Source: Candidatus Parcubacteria bacterium (GTDB lineage Bacteria > Patescibacteriota > Minisyncoccia > Phycocordibacterales > UBA1006). From it: a stretch of DNA of 6,972 nt. Below, piece by piece: positions 1 to 6,221 of the stretch (positions are counted from its first letter, which is position 1; each line of letters starts with the position of its first letter). Both the position numbers and the translations under genes were made by a program. The stretch lies in NCBI GenBank assembly GCA_027028225.1, contig JALVJP010000106.1:1-6972 (forward strand). The letters are read 5' to 3'. The notes below the pieces were generated by a model. That model did no database searches, was not told the DNA's origin, and was given only the letters and a program-made list of their open reading frames with translations.

Positions 1-2
1 TT

Positions 3-110
3 AACCTCAATTCTTTTGAAGATCTTGAAACTTTCTTCTATATTTTTTATAGGATATATCGTGTGATAGGGATTTTTGTATCTCTCCTTATCCTTTTCTT
101 AATAGTGTGA
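3..110 (+). CDS. Possible C-terminal end of a membrane protein (partial)
   Basis: Starting at base 3 the plus strand is open for 35 codons and ends in TGA at 108-110; it runs off the left edge of the window. The first half is mixed and aromatic (EDLETFFYIFYRIYR) and the last 15 residues are very hydrophobic (VIGIFVSLLILFLIV), which would fit a C-terminal transmembrane helix. It would converge on aspS. Against it, the stretch is short and AT-rich, and a 35-codon open run can arise by chance. I do not recognise a family. Sequence to the left would settle it. Confidence 0.25.
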   Translation, partial: NLNSFEDLETFFYIFYRIYRVIGIFVSLLILFLIV

Positions 111-159
111 AGACTTTTACAGTATGAACACCTTTTTGCTCTCTTCGTTACTTTTTCGT

Positions 160-187
160 CATTATCTAATTCCAATATTAGATAATG
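160..187. repeat. Perfect 11-bp inverted repeat downstream of the aspS terminator
   Basis: Arms 160-170 and 177-187 are exact reverse complements (CATTATCTAAT / ATTAGATAATG) around the 6-nt loop TCCAAT. Neither strand shows a T-tract after it, so it is not a clear intrinsic terminator. It lies between the aspS terminator and the possible plus-strand gene end, so it may be a 3'-end stabilising hairpin or a back-up transcription barrier for either side. Confidence 0.55.
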
Positions 188-206
188 TTGATTTCTCCTT
201 ACATAC

Positions 207-239
207 AAAGAAAATCCGGGTGTTTTGGGACCCGGATTT
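207..239 (-). terminator. Rho-independent terminator of aspS
   Basis: A perfect 10-bp stem (212-221 with 230-239, AAATCCGGGT / ACCCGGATTT) closes an 8-nt loop. Read on the minus strand it is followed by TTTTCTTTG. It begins about 21 nt after the aspS stop codon. On the plus strand the stem is followed only by TTTG after the arm, so termination in that direction would be weaker. Confidence 0.85.
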
Positions 240-260
240 GTGCCTTTATGTCAAAAAAAA

Positions 261-1733
261 TTACTCGTCTTTTTTCTTCGGTAATTCTTTCAACTCAATG
301 AAGAGTTCATCAAGTTGTTCTTGTGTAATTGTAGATGGAGCTTCCATAAGAGGATCGCGTCCTTCTCCGTTCTTTGGAAAGGCAATCACCTCGCGAATCG
401 TCTTCTCATTTTGGAGAATCATCATAAGGCGGTCAAATCCCCATGCAATTCCTCCATGTGGAGGTGTACCAGAGCCGAGCGCCTTGAGCATATGCCCAAA
501 GTTCTCCTCAATCTTCTCATCACTATGTCCAAGAATACGGAGGATTGAACGAAGAATTTCCGGATCGTGCGCACGAATTGATCCTCCCCCAATTTCGTAT
601 CCATTCAACACAATGTCGTATTGTGCAGCGACAATGTTTTCAATATTCTTTCCCGCTTTCAAATCTTCCACAAATTCAGGTTTTGAAAGAGAAAATGGGT
701 TGTGAGTAAATGTCCACTCCCCTTTTGCCTGTGGGTCGTCAGAGTCCGCAGTCTTTTCAAAGAAAGGAAAATCAACAATCCATACGAATGCGAGAAGGTT
801 TGGGTCATTCTTGTCTTCACGAATATCAGGGCGATCATTTCCATACTTCTCCATCGCTTCGGCATAGCTCATACGAGGAAAAGGGATCTGTTGAATACGC
901 TTCTCTGGATAGAGTTTTTCCACAAGTGTAATGAGAAGTCGCTCGTTGAGTTGGATAATATCCTCTTCTTCCACGAACGACATTTCCATATCGAGCTGGG
1001 TAAACTCTGGTTGTCTATCCCCTCGCAAGTCCTCATCACGGAGACACTTCGCAAATTGGTAGTAGCGTTCCATTCCTGCGGACATGAGGAGCTGTTTATA
1101 CTGCTGTGGTGATTGCGGGAGTGCATAGAAGTGATGAGGGGTGAGCCGTGAAGGAACAACGTAATCACGAGCACCTTCTGGCGTTGATTTCGTAAGTACC
1201 GGCGTCTCAATCTCTACGAAATTTTCTTCATTAAGTTCTTTTCGTAGTAATTGCATCGCTTTTGCACGCATACGAATGTTGTTCTGCATTCGCTGTGTGC
1301 GTAAATCTAAGTAGCGATTCTTTAAGCGCACCTCCTCGTTAATCTCACTCGTGTCAGAAGTAATTTCAAACACAGGTGTTTCTGCCTTATTGAGAATTTC
1401 AAAACCAGTAATTTCAAGCTCTACATCTTTATTAAAGAACGGCCTCTTCCCTGTTTTCTCTACTTCTTCACGATAGGCCTTCGCTTGTTTATCATTTCGC
1501 TCTTGCACCTTCCCCTTCACCGCAACAACCCACTCCGGTCGCAAGGTTTTCGCTACTTCCAACACCTCAGGTTTTCCAAAAACAACCCCTTGCACTTTTC
1601 CTGTCGCATCACGAAAATCAAAGAAAGCCATCTTTCCTTGGTCTCGCTTTACATCTACCCATCCTTTGATGAGTACTTCTTCTCCTTTCTTTTCCGAAAG
1701 GTTTTTAATCATTGTTCGAATCGTACTTTCCAT
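261..1733 (-). CDS. aspS: Aspartyl-tRNA synthetase, short form lacking the GAD domain
   Basis: Class II synthetase that activates aspartate with ATP and loads it on tRNA in the cytoplasm. The 490-residue protein shows an N-terminal OB-fold anticodon-binding domain (about 8-115, with GWVDVKRDQGKMAFFDFRD), motif 1 (FVEIETPVLT, 172-181), the QSPQ element (207-210), motif 2 (RDEDLRGDRQPEFTQLD, 232-248), GYEIGGGSIR (378-387) and motif 3 (GIAWGFDRLMM, 428-438; R435). Motif 2 is bacterial in type. The GAD domain usually present between motifs 2 and 3 is missing: YGNDRPDIR (297-305) runs within a few residues into FVWIVDFPFFE. Ordinary bacterial AspRS has about 590 residues. The OB domain also carries a lysine-rich insertion near 80-102. 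The ATG at 1733 gives an N-terminus matching the E. coli enzyme; ATG 1712 is possible but short. No Shine-Dalgarno is visible. The stop is TAA, followed by a terminator. A non-discriminating Asp/Asn enzyme is possible (residue Q32; see findings). Confidence 0.97.
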   Translation of the reverse strand: MESTIRTMIKNLSEKKGEEVLIKGWVDVKRDQGKMAFFDFRDATGKVQGVVFGKPEVLEVAKTLRPEWVVAVKGKVQERNDKQAKAYREEVEKTGKRPFFNKDVELEITGFEILNKAETPVFEITSDTSEINEEVRLKNRYLDLRTQRMQNNIRMRAKAMQLLRKELNEENFVEIETPVLTKSTPEGARDYVVPSRLTPHHFYALPQSPQQYKQLLMSAGMERYYQFAKCLRDEDLRGDRQPEFTQLDMEMSFVEEEDIIQLNERLLITLVEKLYPEKRIQQIPFPRMSYAEAMEKYGNDRPDIREDKNDPNLLAFVWIVDFPFFEKTADSDDPQAKGEWTFTHNPFSLSKPEFVEDLKAGKNIENIVAAQYDIVLNGYEIGGGSIRAHDPEILRSILRILGHSDEKIEENFGHMLKALGSGTPPHGGIAWGFDRLMMILQNEKTIREVIAFPKNGEGRDPLMEAPSTITQEQLDELFIELKELPKKKDE

Positions 1734-1778
1734 AATTCGAAGGATAACATACAAACAAGAAAGATGAAGTAGATAAGC

Positions 1779-1805
1779 AAAAAAAACACCTCTCGGTGTT
1801 TTTTT
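1779..1805 (-). terminator. Rho-independent terminator after rplB (potentially bidirectional)
   Basis: AACACC (1785-1790), the loop TCTC and GGTGTT (1795-1800) form a 6-bp core that extends through flanking A and T runs to about 11 bp. On the minus strand the stem is followed by eight T residues, starting 13 nt after the rplB stop codon. This ends the ribosomal-protein transcript. The aspS start lies only 45 nt beyond it, with no convincing promoter between, so some read-through may supply aspS. Confidence 0.85.
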
Positions 1806-1818
1806 GTAAAAAATAATC

Positions 1819-2655
1819 CTATCGCTTTGTCTTTCGTCTTTTGACGATTGCGTGATTTGAATACTTTTTCTTTCGGCGTGTTTTGACTCCGTATGCCTGC
1901 TTTCCGTGGCGTGTCTTTGGACCTCGTCGAAGTCCAATTCCCTGTCGCCCTTCTCCTCCTCCATGAGGGTGATCAACAGGGTTCATTGCAGAACCACGCA
2001 CAGTTGGACGAATACCAAGCCATCGTGATCGTCCTGCCTTTCCTCCCTTAATCAACTTGTGATCAGAGTTAGAAACCTCTCCTACTGACGCCCATACCTT
2101 GTTTGACACTTTACGCACTTCCCCAGAAGGAAGTTTGATGTTTGTTGTCTTGTAGGTTTGAGCAGTCACTTGCGCATAGGAACCTGCTGAACGAACAAGC
2201 TTTGATCCTCCATTTTGCTTGAGTTCGATATTGTACACAAAACTTCCTACAGGAATTTTTGCAATAGGGAGACGATTTCCTGTTTCAAGAGGAGCATCCT
2301 CTGAAACGATAAATGTATCCCCTACCTTCATTCCTTTCGGAACGATTACATATCGACGCTCTCCATCTGCATACACAACGAGAGAAATGAATGAACTACG
2401 ATTTGGATCGTATTCAACCGTCTCGATGCGTGCTGGAATGTCATGTTTGTTATAGAGGAAGTCAATCATTCGATAACGACGCTTGTTTCCTCCACCTTTA
2501 TGACGAGTCGTAATACGCCCTTGGTTGTTACGACCTTTACTTCTCTTAAACCCTTTTGTGAGTTTCTTGTGAGGTTTTGAGGTCGTAAGTGTTTTTTTAT
2601 ACTCCACGAGGAGCATCGAACGACGCCCTGGAGTTGTTGGGTTATATTTCTTCAT
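1819..2655 (-). CDS. rplB: 50S ribosomal protein uL2 (L2)
   Basis: uL2 binds 23S rRNA near the peptidyl-transferase centre and is needed for subunit joining and 50S assembly. The 278-residue product has the family's usual length. It shows the N-terminal PTTPGRR, the rRNA-binding NNQGRITTRHKGGG segment (43-56) and the near-universal NPVDHPHGGGEGR block (225-237). His229 falls at the same number as the functionally important histidine of E. coli L2. The C-terminus is strongly basic (KTRRKKKYS...KRRKTKR). The ATG at 2655 gives MKKYNPTTPGRR, matching the family; an in-frame TTG at 2667 would add four residues. There is no strong Shine-Dalgarno, only a GATAAG-like stretch. A 64-nt spacer separates it from rplW, wider than the rplC-rplD-rplW gaps. 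The stop is TAG, followed by a terminator where most bacteria continue with rpsS, rplV and rpsC. Confidence 0.98.
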   Translation of the reverse strand: MKKYNPTTPGRRSMLLVEYKKTLTTSKPHKKLTKGFKRSKGRNNQGRITTRHKGGGNKRRYRMIDFLYNKHDIPARIETVEYDPNRSSFISLVVYADGERRYVIVPKGMKVGDTFIVSEDAPLETGNRLPIAKIPVGSFVYNIELKQNGGSKLVRSAGSYAQVTAQTYKTTNIKLPSGEVRKVSNKVWASVGEVSNSDHKLIKGGKAGRSRWLGIRPTVRGSAMNPVDHPHGGGEGRQGIGLRRGPKTRHGKQAYGVKTRRKKKYSNHAIVKRRKTKR

Positions 2656-2719
2656 AACAAAATTCAATACTTATCAGCTATTGAGAACTGTAATATATGG
2701 ATAAATGAAATAGGAAACC

Positions 2720-3058
2720 CTATATCAATTCGATAGTCTCTCCTTCGCGGAGGGTAACCATTGCTTTCTTCAGACGAGCTGTGTGAACCTTTCGTCCTCG
2801 GCGAATAAAGTCGCGAGCTTTCTGAACGAGGATATTCACCTTTGTTGGGTGAACTCCGTATTTCTCAGCAACAGCTTGCTTGATTTGAATCTTATTCGCC
2901 TTTGGGGAAACTTGGAAGACGTATACACGCTTTCCAGAAAGAATCATCGCTTTTTCGCTGATGATTGGTTTTACAATCACCCACGAAAGTGAAGATGTTT
3001 TCGCATTCTTCTTCTCATCAGAAGATGCTCCTTTATCTTTTTTATTGAAAAGTGCCAT
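2720..3058 (-). CDS. rplW: 50S ribosomal protein uL23 (L23)
   Basis: uL23 lies at the peptide exit tunnel and is the docking site for trigger factor and SRP (family knowledge). The product has 112 residues. Residues 1-24 are a charged, serine- and lysine-rich tail without clear family features, and the core begins at WVIVKPIISEKA (26-37). The conserved pattern KANKIQIKQAVAEKYGVHPTKVN follows at 53-75, and then RRGRK (86-90) at the rRNA-binding loop. E. coli L23 has about 100 residues, so the tail is an addition. The start ATG lies 5 nt after the rplD stop, and that stop overlaps a TAAGGCG Shine-Dalgarno-like sequence, suggesting translational coupling. The stop is TAG. Confidence 0.97.
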   Translation of the reverse strand: MALFNKKDKGASSDEKKNAKTSSLSWVIVKPIISEKAMILSGKRVYVFQVSPKANKIQIKQAVAEKYGVHPTKVNILVQKARDFIRRGRKVHTARLKKAMVTLREGETIELI

Positions 3059-3063
3059 ACGCC

Positions 3064-3735
3064 TTATTGTTGTTTCTGTAATTTACCTTGTAAGAACTCA
3101 ATACTCTTTTCAGGGTCTGCAATAATAAGGTATCGGTAGTTGAGCGCATCAACAGTATTTGCATTACGCACATCACGAAGCGTGAGGTGGTATATATTTC
3201 GTGCGGAACGCTTTACCTCTTCGCTTGGTTCTGGAGTAAGCATAAAGATGTTGTTGTGTTTCTTCGTGTTGATTGTCTCAAATCCAGAAACCTTTTCGAG
3301 TGAGGTAAGAAGCTCAAGCATATCCTTTGTCTTTCCTGAAAGATTGGAAACTTCTTCAATAAAGAGAATTTGTCCATCTCTCAATTTTTGAGAAAGAACA
3401 GTGAGGAGTGCTTTTGCACGCATCTTCTTGTTGATTTTCTTGCTATAGTTGCGCTCATTTCGTGGTCCGAAGGTTACACCTCCACCAACCCAGATAGGAG
3501 ATCGTCGTGAACCGTGTCGTGCACGACCTGTTCCTTTCTGTCTCCATGGCTTGCGACCTCCACCACGAACCTCTGATCGGTCTTTTGTATGCGCAGAATT
3601 TGCACGAGCATTTGAACGCATACTCTCGAATACCTGATGAACAAGATCAGGATTCCACTCAAGATTGAAGATTTCATCAGGAAGATCAATTTTCCTTGAT
3701 TCCTCTCCTTTGTGTGTGTAAATAGTTACTTGCAT
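3064..3735 (-). CDS. rplD: 50S ribosomal protein uL4 (L4)
   Basis: uL4 is an early 50S assembly protein whose extended loop lines the exit tunnel. In E. coli it also represses its own S10 operon by binding the leader mRNA. The product has 223 residues, slightly longer than the usual 200-210. The tunnel-loop signature is intact: RGGGRKPWRQKGTGRARHG (57-75), then SRRSPIWVGGGVTFGP (76-91). The C-terminal globular part contains LTLRDVRNANTVDALNYRYLII (184-205), matching the family's LxVxDVxNxYxLLxYxxLVI pattern. The ATG at 3735 is chosen over an in-frame TTG at 3750, which would overlap rplC and add MHDRR. The start lies 4 nt after the rplC TAG stop, within TAGGCGTATG, so coupling to rplC is likely. 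The stop is TAA. Confidence 0.98.
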   Translation of the reverse strand: MQVTIYTHKGEESRKIDLPDEIFNLEWNPDLVHQVFESMRSNARANSAHTKDRSEVRGGGRKPWRQKGTGRARHGSRRSPIWVGGGVTFGPRNERNYSKKINKKMRAKALLTVLSQKLRDGQILFIEEVSNLSGKTKDMLELLTSLEKVSGFETINTKKHNNIFMLTPEPSEEVKRSARNIYHLTLRDVRNANTVDALNYRYLIIADPEKSIEFLQGKLQKQQ

Positions 3736-3739
3736 ACGC

Positions 3740-4360
3740 CTATCGTGCAATTATCTCAAGGAGTGTTCCTTTCTTTCCTGGAACTGCTCCTTTTACGAGT
3801 AAATGTCCACGCTTCGTATCGACCGCTACGATTGTGAGGTTTTTCACCATGACGCGATCACCACCCATACGACCTGCCATACGAGTTCCTTTAAAAACTC
3901 TCTGTGGACCAGTCGCACCAATAGATCCTGGACGGCGCGTGTCGTGTCGGTGTCCATGAGAAGTAGGCGCTCCGGAAAATCCGTGTCGCTTTACTCCTCC
4001 TTGGAACCCTTTTCCTTTTGATGTTCCCGTTACCTGAATTCGCTCCCCTACTTCGAATTGATCAAGAGTGATTTCATCCCCTTTCTTATAAGATGAAACA
4101 TCTTCCCCAGCTTTTGGACGAAACTCTTTCACGAAACGGAAACTTCCAAGTTCCCCAAAGTGACCTTTGAGTGGCTTTGAAAGCCGTTCTTCTTTCTGTT
4201 CCCCTGCAGCAACTTGTACTGCATTGTAGCCATCCTTTTCTACGCTTTTGATTTGCGTAACAACAGCTTTTGGAACATCAATGATTGTTGCAGGAATAAC
4301 TGTTCCATCTTCTGCGAAGAATTGTGTCATTCCATTCTTAATTCCTAGTATGAATTTCAT
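3740..4360 (-). CDS. rplC: 50S ribosomal protein uL3 (L3)
   Basis: uL3 is an early 50S assembly protein that reaches toward the peptidyl-transferase centre. With the ATG at 4360 the product is 206 residues and begins MKFILGIKNGMTQFF, the standard uL3 N-terminus. The signature VTGTSKGKGFQGGVKRHGF lies at 110-128, followed by SHGHRHDTRRPGSIGATGPQRVFKGTRMAGRMGGDRV (134-170) and LLVKGAVPG (187-195). The glutamine that PrmB methylates in E. coli L3 (in SIGQNQTPG) has no clear equivalent: this protein reads SIGATGPQ. No Shine-Dalgarno precedes the 4360 ATG. Upstream in-frame ATGs occur at 4375, 4390 and 4438; the last has a good GGAG but would add 26 residues unlike uL3 (see the hairpin entry). The stop is TAG and abuts rplD. 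Confidence 0.97.
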   Translation of the reverse strand: MKFILGIKNGMTQFFAEDGTVIPATIIDVPKAVVTQIKSVEKDGYNAVQVAAGEQKEERLSKPLKGHFGELGSFRFVKEFRPKAGEDVSSYKKGDEITLDQFEVGERIQVTGTSKGKGFQGGVKRHGFSGAPTSHGHRHDTRRPGSIGATGPQRVFKGTRMAGRMGGDRVMVKNLTIVAVDTKRGHLLVKGAVPGKKGTLLEIIAR

Positions 4361-4415
4361 AGTATGTGTGTTCATAAGCGTAATGCTCATTGGAACATTT
4401 AGTATGTGGGGAAAC

Positions 4416-4459
4416 GCCCGGCAAAATGGAGCGATCATTTTCGCTCCATTTTGCCGGGC
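4416..4459 (-). promoter_or_regulatory. Perfect 19-bp hairpin between rpsJ and rplC enclosing an SD and ATG
   Basis: Arms 4416-4434 and 4441-4459 are exact reverse complements over 19 bp (GCCCGGCAAAATGGAGCGA and its complement) with a 6-nt loop. In the minus-strand mRNA the 5' arm contains GGAG (4447-4444). The loop contains ATG (4438-4436), 5 nt after it and in frame with rplC 26 codons downstream. The stem is followed by GTTTCCCC, not a proper U-tract, so it is not a classic terminator. A weaker competing pairing, CGGG with CCCG just 5' of the stem, can also be drawn. Possible roles are translational control of rplC, an mRNA processing site, or an inserted REP-like palindrome. The structure is seen directly; the role is inferred. 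Confidence 0.8.
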
Positions 4460-4481
4460 ACTTCACCCGACAAACGAATAA

Positions 4482-4805
4482 TTACATCATTTTCACATCA
4501 ACCCCTACTCCTGACGGAAGGTTGAGGTTTGTGAGAGCTTCAATCACCTTTTGTGATGGATTGAGAATATCGATGAGGCGCTTGTGGATACGCGTCTCGA
4601 ATTGCTCTCTCGCATCTTTATACACAAAGGTGGATCGATTTACTGTATACTTCTTTATTTCTGTTGGAAGTGGAATAGGACCACGAATTTCTGCTTCAAA
4701 ACTCGAAGCCGTTTCAATAATCTTCTTTACAGAAGCATCGAGTATCTTGCTCTCATACGCGCGAACGCGAATGCGCAACACAGACGCTCCTTTGGATTTT
4801 GCCAT
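4482..4805 (-). CDS. rpsJ: 30S ribosomal protein uS10 (S10, NusE)
   Basis: uS10 is a 30S head protein and, as NusE, a partner of NusB in antitermination. The product has 107 residues (E. coli 103). Diagnostic segments are RIRVRAYESKILDASVKKI (11-29), the loop RGPIPLPT (41-48) and VNRSTFVYKDAREQFETRIHKRLIDI (55-80), which contains the uS10 signature. A short basic MAKSKGAS leader accounts for the extra length. The ATG at 4805 lies 14 nt after the tuf stop, preceded directly by CCGGGAT, a weak Shine-Dalgarno with very short spacing. Co-transcription with tuf is likely. A 121-nt spacer with a strong hairpin separates it from rplC, although the two genes are normally close together. The stop is TAA. 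Confidence 0.98.
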   Translation of the reverse strand: MAKSKGASVLRIRVRAYESKILDASVKKIIETASSFEAEIRGPIPLPTEIKKYTVNRSTFVYKDAREQFETRIHKRLIDILNPSQKVIEALTNLNLPSGVGVDVKMM

Positions 4806-4819
4806 ATCCCGGTTGTTGC

Positions 4820-6016
4820 TTACGCAATAATCTTGGTAATAACTCCCGCTCCAACAGTTCGTCCTCCTTCTCGAACAGCAAATCTTTGATTCTCATTAAG
4901 AGCAACAGGTACTTGAAGTTTTACCTTAAGGTTTACTGTATCTCCAGGCATCACCATCTCTGTTCCTTCTGGAAGCTCGATTTCTCCTGTCACGTCAGTT
5001 GTTCGAATGTAGAACTGAGGCTTGTATCCCTTGAAGAATGGAGTGTGTCGTCCTCCTTCCTCTTTCTTAAGAACATAAATCTCAGCTTCAAATTCTGTAT
5101 GAGGAGTAATTGATCCTGGTTTTGCAAGAACCTGTCCACGAGTTACTTCTTCCTTCTTTACTCCACGAAGAAGAATTCCTGCGTTGTCTCCAGCTTGCCC
5201 TTCCTGAAGTTGCTTATTGAACATCTCAACTCCTGTAACAGTTGTTTTTGAAGTTTCTTTAATTCCAACAATTTCAACTTCTTCTCCAACCTTGATAATT
5301 CCCTGCTCAATCTTTCCTGTAACCACAGTTCCTCGTCCTTCAATTGAGAAGATATCCTCAATAGGCATAAGGAATGGCTTATCAAGATCACGAACTGGAT
5401 CATCGAAGTAGTTATCCATCGCATCAGCAAGTTCAAGAACCTTCTTTGCCCACTCGTCATCTGCTGATGTTGCATCGAGTGCTTTAAGTGCTGACCCTTT
5501 GATGATTGGAGCGTTATCTCCATCAAATCCATACTTGGTGAGGAGTTCGCGAATTTCCATCTCTACGAGCTCAACCATTTCCTCCTCTCCTTCCATCATA
5601 TCCATCTTGTTGATGAATACGATGATTTTTGGAACACCAACCTGCTTTGCAAGAAGGATGTGCTCTCGTGTCTGAGGCATTGGTCCGTCAGTTGCAGCTA
5701 CCACGAGGATAGCTCCGTCCATCTGAGCGGCACCAGTAATCATGTTCTTAATGTAGTCAGCGTGACCTGGCGCATCAATGTGTGCGTAGTGACGCTTATC
5801 TGTTTCATACTCGTTGTGAGAAAGTGCGATGGTAATTCCACGCTCCTTCTCTTCTGGAGCATTATCGATTCCGTCCACATCTCGAAGCTTCACATTCTTT
5901 CCTGCAAGGTTGAGAACGTGAAGAATCGCAGCGGTAAGAGTCGTCTTTCCGTGGTCAACGTGACCAATTGTTCCTGTGTTAAAGTGAACTTTATCTCTCT
6001 TAAATTCTTCTGCCAT
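4820..6016 (-). CDS. tuf: Translation elongation factor EF-Tu
   Basis: EF-Tu is a GTPase that brings aminoacyl-tRNA to the ribosomal A site. The product has 398 residues, the normal length. The G domain (about 1-205) shows P-loop GHVDHGKT (18-25), switch I RGITI (59-63), DAPGH (81-85, catalytic His85), NKMD (136-139) and SAL (175-177). DAPGH replaces the DCPGH of E. coli, a common variant. Domain II contains [13 protein letters not shown] (227-239). Domain III contains [24 protein letters not shown] (321-344) and ends [15 protein letters not shown]. The ATG at 6016 gives the standard [19 protein letters not shown] and has AGGGAT 8 nt upstream. It leads this part of the operon. No fusA, rpsG or rpsL lies upstream within the 956 bases seen. 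The stop is TAA. Confidence 0.99.
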   Translation of the reverse strand: MAEEFKRDKVHFNTGTIGHVDHGKTTLTAAILHVLNLAGKNVKLRDVDGIDNAPEEKERGITIALSHNEYETDKRHYAHIDAPGHADYIKNMITGAAQMDGAILVVAATDGPMPQTREHILLAKQVGVPKIIVFINKMDMMEGEEEMVELVEMEIRELLTKYGFDGDNAPIIKGSALKALDATSADDEWAKKVLELADAMDNYFDDPVRDLDKPFLMPIEDIFSIEGRGTVVTGKIEQGIIKVGEEVEIVGIKETSKTTVTGVEMFNKQLQEGQAGDNAGILLRGVKKEEVTRGQVLAKPGSITPHTEFEAEIYVLKKEEGGRHTPFFKGYKPQFYIRTTDVTGEIELPEGTEMVMPGDTVNLKVKLQVPVALNENQRFAVREGGRTVGAGVITKIIA

Positions 6017-6024
6017 ATAATTTT

Positions 6025-6030
6025 ATCCCT
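6025..6030 (-). promoter_or_regulatory. Ribosome binding site of tuf
   Basis: Minus-strand AGGGAT lies 8 nt before the tuf ATG. It is the best-spaced Shine-Dalgarno-like sequence among the family-supported starts in this window and supports the 6016 start. Confidence 0.6.
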
Positions 6031-6090
6031 AGTGTTAATTACATTAGGTGAATAATGAATAAAAACGAGGAATACATTACGCGACGGCTA

Positions 6091-6125
6091 CCAACCTTTT
6101 CCAAAGAGCGCAACGAAAAGGAAGG
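6091..6125 (-). promoter_or_regulatory. Hairpin in the tuf leader
   Basis: A perfect 7-bp stem, CCTTTTC (6095-6101) with GAAAAGG (6115-6121), extends past a 2x2 A/A internal loop into a further CC/GG pair (6091-6092 with 6124-6125). It lies in the untranslated leader, about 75 nt before the tuf start. No U-tract follows. It could be a regulatory or stabilising structure, including a ribosomal-protein binding site, but I see no specific family match. Confidence 0.45.
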
Positions 6126-6165
6126 TATGTGTTGCATCTCGTAAGTGGTATTTCCCCAATAAAGA

Positions 6166-6185
6166 ATCACGATAAAAATCGTGAT
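6166..6185 (-). promoter_or_regulatory. Hairpin near the 5' end of the tuf leader
   Basis: ATCACGAT (6166-6173) pairs perfectly with ATCGTGAT (6178-6185) around four A residues (UUUU in the mRNA). On the minus strand it is followed by TCTTTATT, a poor U-tract, so an attenuator is possible but unproven. Next to it is the 12-bp palindrome TGATTTAAATCA (6185-6196), which could be a protein-binding site just downstream of the predicted transcription start. Confidence 0.45.
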
Positions 6186-6221
6186 GATTTAAATCACAAC
6201 AACACAAGTTATGATGCTGAC

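Noticed and set aside
124..705. Plus-strand 193-codon open frame
   Set aside because: It lies largely antisense to aspS, whose protein is conserved throughout. The translation is Ser/Arg/Phe-rich and looks like a shadow frame.
1734..1976. 81-codon N-terminal extension of aspS
   Set aside because: It would read through the terminator and overlap rplB out of frame. The extra residues have no AspRS character, while ATG 1733 fits the family N-terminus.
2710..2723. 5-bp hairpin ATAGG/CCTAT at the rplW stop as a terminator
   Set aside because: The stem is too short and the following TTTCATTT is not a proper T-tract. rplW and rplB are probably co-transcribed.
4361..4438. Annotating rplC from ATG 4438 as the primary start
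   Set aside because: The added 26 residues do not resemble uL3, and MKFILGIKNGMTQFF at 4360 is the conserved start. Kept as a hypothesis in the findings because of its good Shine-Dalgarno.
5158..5532. Minus-strand 124-codon frame inside tuf
   Set aside because: Out-of-frame shadow of a highly conserved gene, with a low-complexity Leu/Lys/Ser translation.
4820..6016. EF-Tu variant with altered GTPase motif (DAPGH)
   Set aside because: Ala in place of Cys in this motif is common across the family, and all catalytic residues, including His85, are present.
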